From a bacterium HR39 (lineage in GTDB: Bacteria > Pseudomonadota > Alphaproteobacteria > Geminicoccales > Geminicoccaceae), in contig BEIP01000075.1 in the NCBI GenBank assembly GCA_002898955.1, positions 1 to 6,749 on the forward strand: DNA of 6,749 bases. Reading direction: 5' to 3'. Numbering within the stretch: the first letter of the stretch is position 1; each line of letters opens with the position of its first letter. The notes below the pieces were generated by a model, which did not search any database, was not told the DNA's origin, and was given only the letters and a program-made list of their open reading frames with translations. Both the position numbers and the translations under genes were made by a program. Positions 5,142 to 6,749 of the stretch are shown here, piece by piece.

Positions 5142-5915
5142 TCACACGGCGATGGAAAAGCCGCCGTCCACCACGAAGGCGGCACCGGTGATGTACTCGG
5201 AAGCGGGACCGGCCAGCAGCACCGCCACGCCGGCGAGCTCCTCGGGACGGCCCCAGCGGCCGACGGGCGTGCGCGAGCGGACCTTCTCGTCCAGCCCCGG
5301 CACGTCCGCCCGCGCCCGCTGCGTGAGTTCGGTGTCGAACCAGCCGGGCAGGATGGCGTTGACCCGGATGCCGTCCTGCGCCCAGGCGGTGGCGTAGGCG
5401 CGGGCGAGCTGCACGAGGCCGCCCTTGGCGGCGGCGTAGGCGGCGCTGAAGGGTGCGCCCATGAGGCTCAGGATCGAGCCGATGACGATCACCCGCCCGC
5501 GACCGCTCGCCTTCAGATGCGGATAGGCCGCGCGGCACTGCCGGTGGATGCTCACGAGATCGAGATCGAGCACCCACTGGAACTCCTCGTCGGTGTACCC
5601 CTCGGGCCGCTTCCTGATGTTGCCGCCGGCGTTGCACAGCAGGATGTCGAGGCGGCCGAAGCGCTTCACCGTCTCCTCCACCATGCGCTCGGCGCTGCCC
5701 GGCTCCAGCACGTCCAGCTCCAGCACCAGCGGGTGCTTGCCGGCGGCGCGCAGCCGCTCGGCCGCCTGCCGGTTCTTCTCCGGATCGCGGCCGACGATGG
5801 CGATCTCGGCCCCGTGCGTGGCCAGCCCCTCGGCCATGGCCAGCCCGAGACCGCCGTTGCCGCCGGTGACGATGGCGACCCGGCCGCCGAGATCGAACAG
5901 TCCGCTCACGCCCAT
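5142..5915 (-). CDS. short-chain dehydrogenase/reductase (SDR), KduD/IdnO-like
   Basis: This is a 257-residue cytosolic NAD(P)-dependent oxidoreductase with a classical SDR Rossmann fold. Seen: cofactor motif TGGNGGLG (17-24), an Arg after the second strand (R43, weakly favouring NADP), acidic D68, CNAGG (94-98), active-site S147, Y160 and K164 (YAAAK), PGW (190-192) and a C-terminal TGAAFVVDGGFS. The LFDLGGRVAIVTGG opening and PVGRWG (217-222) resemble 2-deoxy-D-gluconate 3-dehydrogenase and gluconate 5-dehydrogenase, but substrate cannot be read from such motifs. The usual catalytic Asn of the N-S-Y-K tetrad appears as Asp119 (LDLDL). Start: ATG at 5915 has GGAG-rich sequence six bases before it; an in-frame TTG at 5948 would add 11 residues without a ribosome binding site. 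It lies 91 bp downstream of the acyl-CoA dehydrogenase gene on the same strand and converges with rpsU. Confidence 0.92.
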   Translation of the reverse strand: MGVSGLFDLGGRVAIVTGGNGGLGLAMAEGLATHGAEIAIVGRDPEKNRQAAERLRAAGKHPLVLELDVLEPGSAERMVEETVKRFGRLDILLCNAGGNIRKRPEGYTDEEFQWVLDLDLVSIHRQCRAAYPHLKASGRGRVIVIGSILSLMGAPFSAAYAAAKGGLVQLARAYATAWAQDGIRVNAILPGWFDTELTQRARADVPGLDEKVRSRTPVGRWGRPEELAGVAVLLAGPASEYITGAAFVVDGGFSIAV

Positions 5916-5921
5916 CCCTGT

Positions 5922-5930
5922 CTCCTCCCC
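5922..5930 (-). promoter_or_regulatory. ribosome binding site of the short-chain dehydrogenase, deciding its ATG start
   Basis: On the minus strand GGGGAGGAG ends six bases before the ATG at 5915. It lies inside the frame of the longer TTG-start version (5948), which makes the ATG the better start. Confidence 0.7.
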
Positions 5931-6006
5931 CTCACGGACACGCTGCAATGGACGCCGTTTCGCACGCTGTTCCAGTGGTTTGCGCCCGGCGGTCGAAGCG
6001 GCGCCT

Positions 6007-6749
6007 TCAGTCTTCGGCGAGCAGCGACAGCCCCAGCCGCGCCCGGCGCCGAAGCCACAGGCTCGGCCGGTAGCGCGGATCGCCGGTGAGCCGCTGCAGC
6101 CCTTCCAGGATCTCCAGCACCACCTGCGGGCCGAGCCCGTCGCCCCAGGCGAGCGGCCCCTTGGGGTAGTTGAGACCGAGCACCACCGCCCGGTCGATGT
6201 CGGCGGGCCTCGCGATGCGGAGCTGGGCGATCTCGCAGGCGATATTCACGATGGTCGCCACCACCCGCTGGCAGACGAAACCGGGGCTGTCGCGCACCAC
6301 GCTCGCCGGCACGCCGTCGGCGGCGAACAGCCCGTGGGCAAGATCGCGCCAGTGCGGATCGGTGGCGGGGCAGGTCATCAGCGTGCGGTGGGAGTCGAGC
6401 CCGAAGAGGGGATCGATGCCCACCGCACGCTCGGGATCGACGTCGAGGGCGAGGGCCTCGTGGGTGAGGTCGCGGCCCACCGGGGCCAGCAGCACGAGGG
6501 CGTCGCGCGGCGGGCGCACGTCGCGCACCACCCGCGCGCCGAGCCCCGCGACGAGGCGCTCGAGGCGCGGGCGATACGGACCCGGCGCCACCCACACCCG
6601 CTCGGCGCGCACATCGGGTACGGGCGGACGCGGCGGCCGCTCCATCTCGCCGTCGCGGTAGCGGTAGAAGCCCTCGCCCACCTTGCGCCCGAGCAGGCCC
6701 GCCTCCAGCCGGCGCCTGGTGAGGGGCGAGGGTCGGAAGCGCGGCTCCT
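6007..6749 (-). CDS. 3-hydroxyacyl-CoA dehydrogenase, PaaH-like two-domain type (partial, C-terminal 246 residues)
   Basis: The frame is open to the right edge, so the NAD-binding N-terminal half is missing; proteins of this two-domain type are about 500 residues. Seen: the end of the first C-terminal helical domain (PRFRPSPL near the edge, GLLGRKVGEGFYRY at residues 17-30), a linker with a degenerate Rossmann-like segment (about 45-150), and a second helical 3HCDH domain. That domain contains DSPGFVCQRV (153-162), GLNYPKGPLAWGD (191-203) and DPRYRPS (223-229). The family oxidises 3-hydroxyacyl-CoA to 3-oxoacyl-CoA with NAD; the PaaH/PaaC branch acts on 3-hydroxyadipyl-CoA in phenylacetate breakdown. 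The second-domain motifs fit that branch, but the pathway cannot be fixed without the other genes. An internal GTG at 6681 (V23) could be mistaken for a start, but the homologous sequence continues upstream of it. The downstream dehydrogenase on the same strand may be co-transcribed. Confidence 0.9.
   Translation of the reverse strand, partial: EPRFRPSPLTRRRLEAGLLGRKVGEGFYRYRDGEMERPPRPPVPDVRAERVWVAPGPYRPRLERLVAGLGARVVRDVRPPRDALVLLAPVGRDLTHEALALDVDPERAVGIDPLFGLDSHRTLMTCPATDPHWRDLAHGLFAADGVPASVVRDSPGFVCQRVVATIVNIACEIAQLRIARPADIDRAVVLGLNYPKGPLAWGDGLGPQVVLEILEGLQRLTGDPRYRPSLWLRRRARLGLSLLAED

Noticed and set aside
5125..5637. 170-residue minus-strand frame overlapping the SDR gene
   Set aside because: It lies out of frame inside the SDR gene, which has intact catalytic motifs; the translation is Arg/His/Gly-rich shadow.
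5916..5948. TTG start at 5948 for the SDR, adding 11 residues
   Set aside because: No ribosome binding site precedes the TTG, while a strong one precedes the ATG at 5915, and SDRs normally begin shortly before the first strand.

Overview
The window is very GC-rich and reads as ordinary chromosomal DNA of a Gram-negative bacterium. An outer-membrane efflux protein and a type I secretion system require two membranes. The S21 protein, with its VRDNN...LKKKLQREG core, resembles alphaproteobacterial S21. I therefore infer an alphaproteobacterium, possibly Rhodospirillales-like, but the sequence alone does not fix the genus. I see no insertion sequences, CRISPR arrays, tRNA or rRNA genes.

Layout. 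Positions 1-687 (minus strand) hold the N-terminal part of a TolC-family outer-membrane channel that runs off the left edge. A 242-bp divergent regulatory region (688-929) separates it from a plus-strand pair with a 4-base ATGA overlap. The first gene of the pair is a LapB/LssB-type secretion ABC transporter (930-3182), and the second is an HlyD-type periplasmic adaptor (3179-4513). Together the three genes can form a complete type I secretion channel: inner-membrane ATPase/permease, periplasm-spanning adaptor and outer-membrane duct. The transporter's N-terminal C39-like domain lacks the catalytic cysteine, as in systems that export RTX proteins or adhesins without cleaving a leader. No substrate gene lies in the window.

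A 346-bp gap (4514-4859) follows. It holds a G-rich run, a weak candidate promoter, an 18-bp GC palindrome and two pairs of direct repeats. It leads into rpsU (4860-5066), ribosomal protein S21. The most notable observation is that rpsU has no ATG, GTG or TTG at its expected start. A full AGGAGGT Shine-Dalgarno sequence sits six bases before an in-frame ATT, which is the best start candidate. The nearest in-frame canonical start is 58 codons upstream, in sequence unlike S21.

The right part is on the minus strand and convergent with rpsU, with a candidate terminator hairpin between (5095-5118). It carries a short-chain dehydrogenase (5142-5915) and, upstream of it, the C-terminal half of a two-domain 3-hydroxyacyl-CoA dehydrogenase (6007-6749) cut by the right edge. 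These two probably belong to a catabolic or acyl-CoA gene group unrelated to secretion. Apart from the rpsU start and leader and the transporter operator palindrome, the window holds known gene families, and I found no convincing new system.
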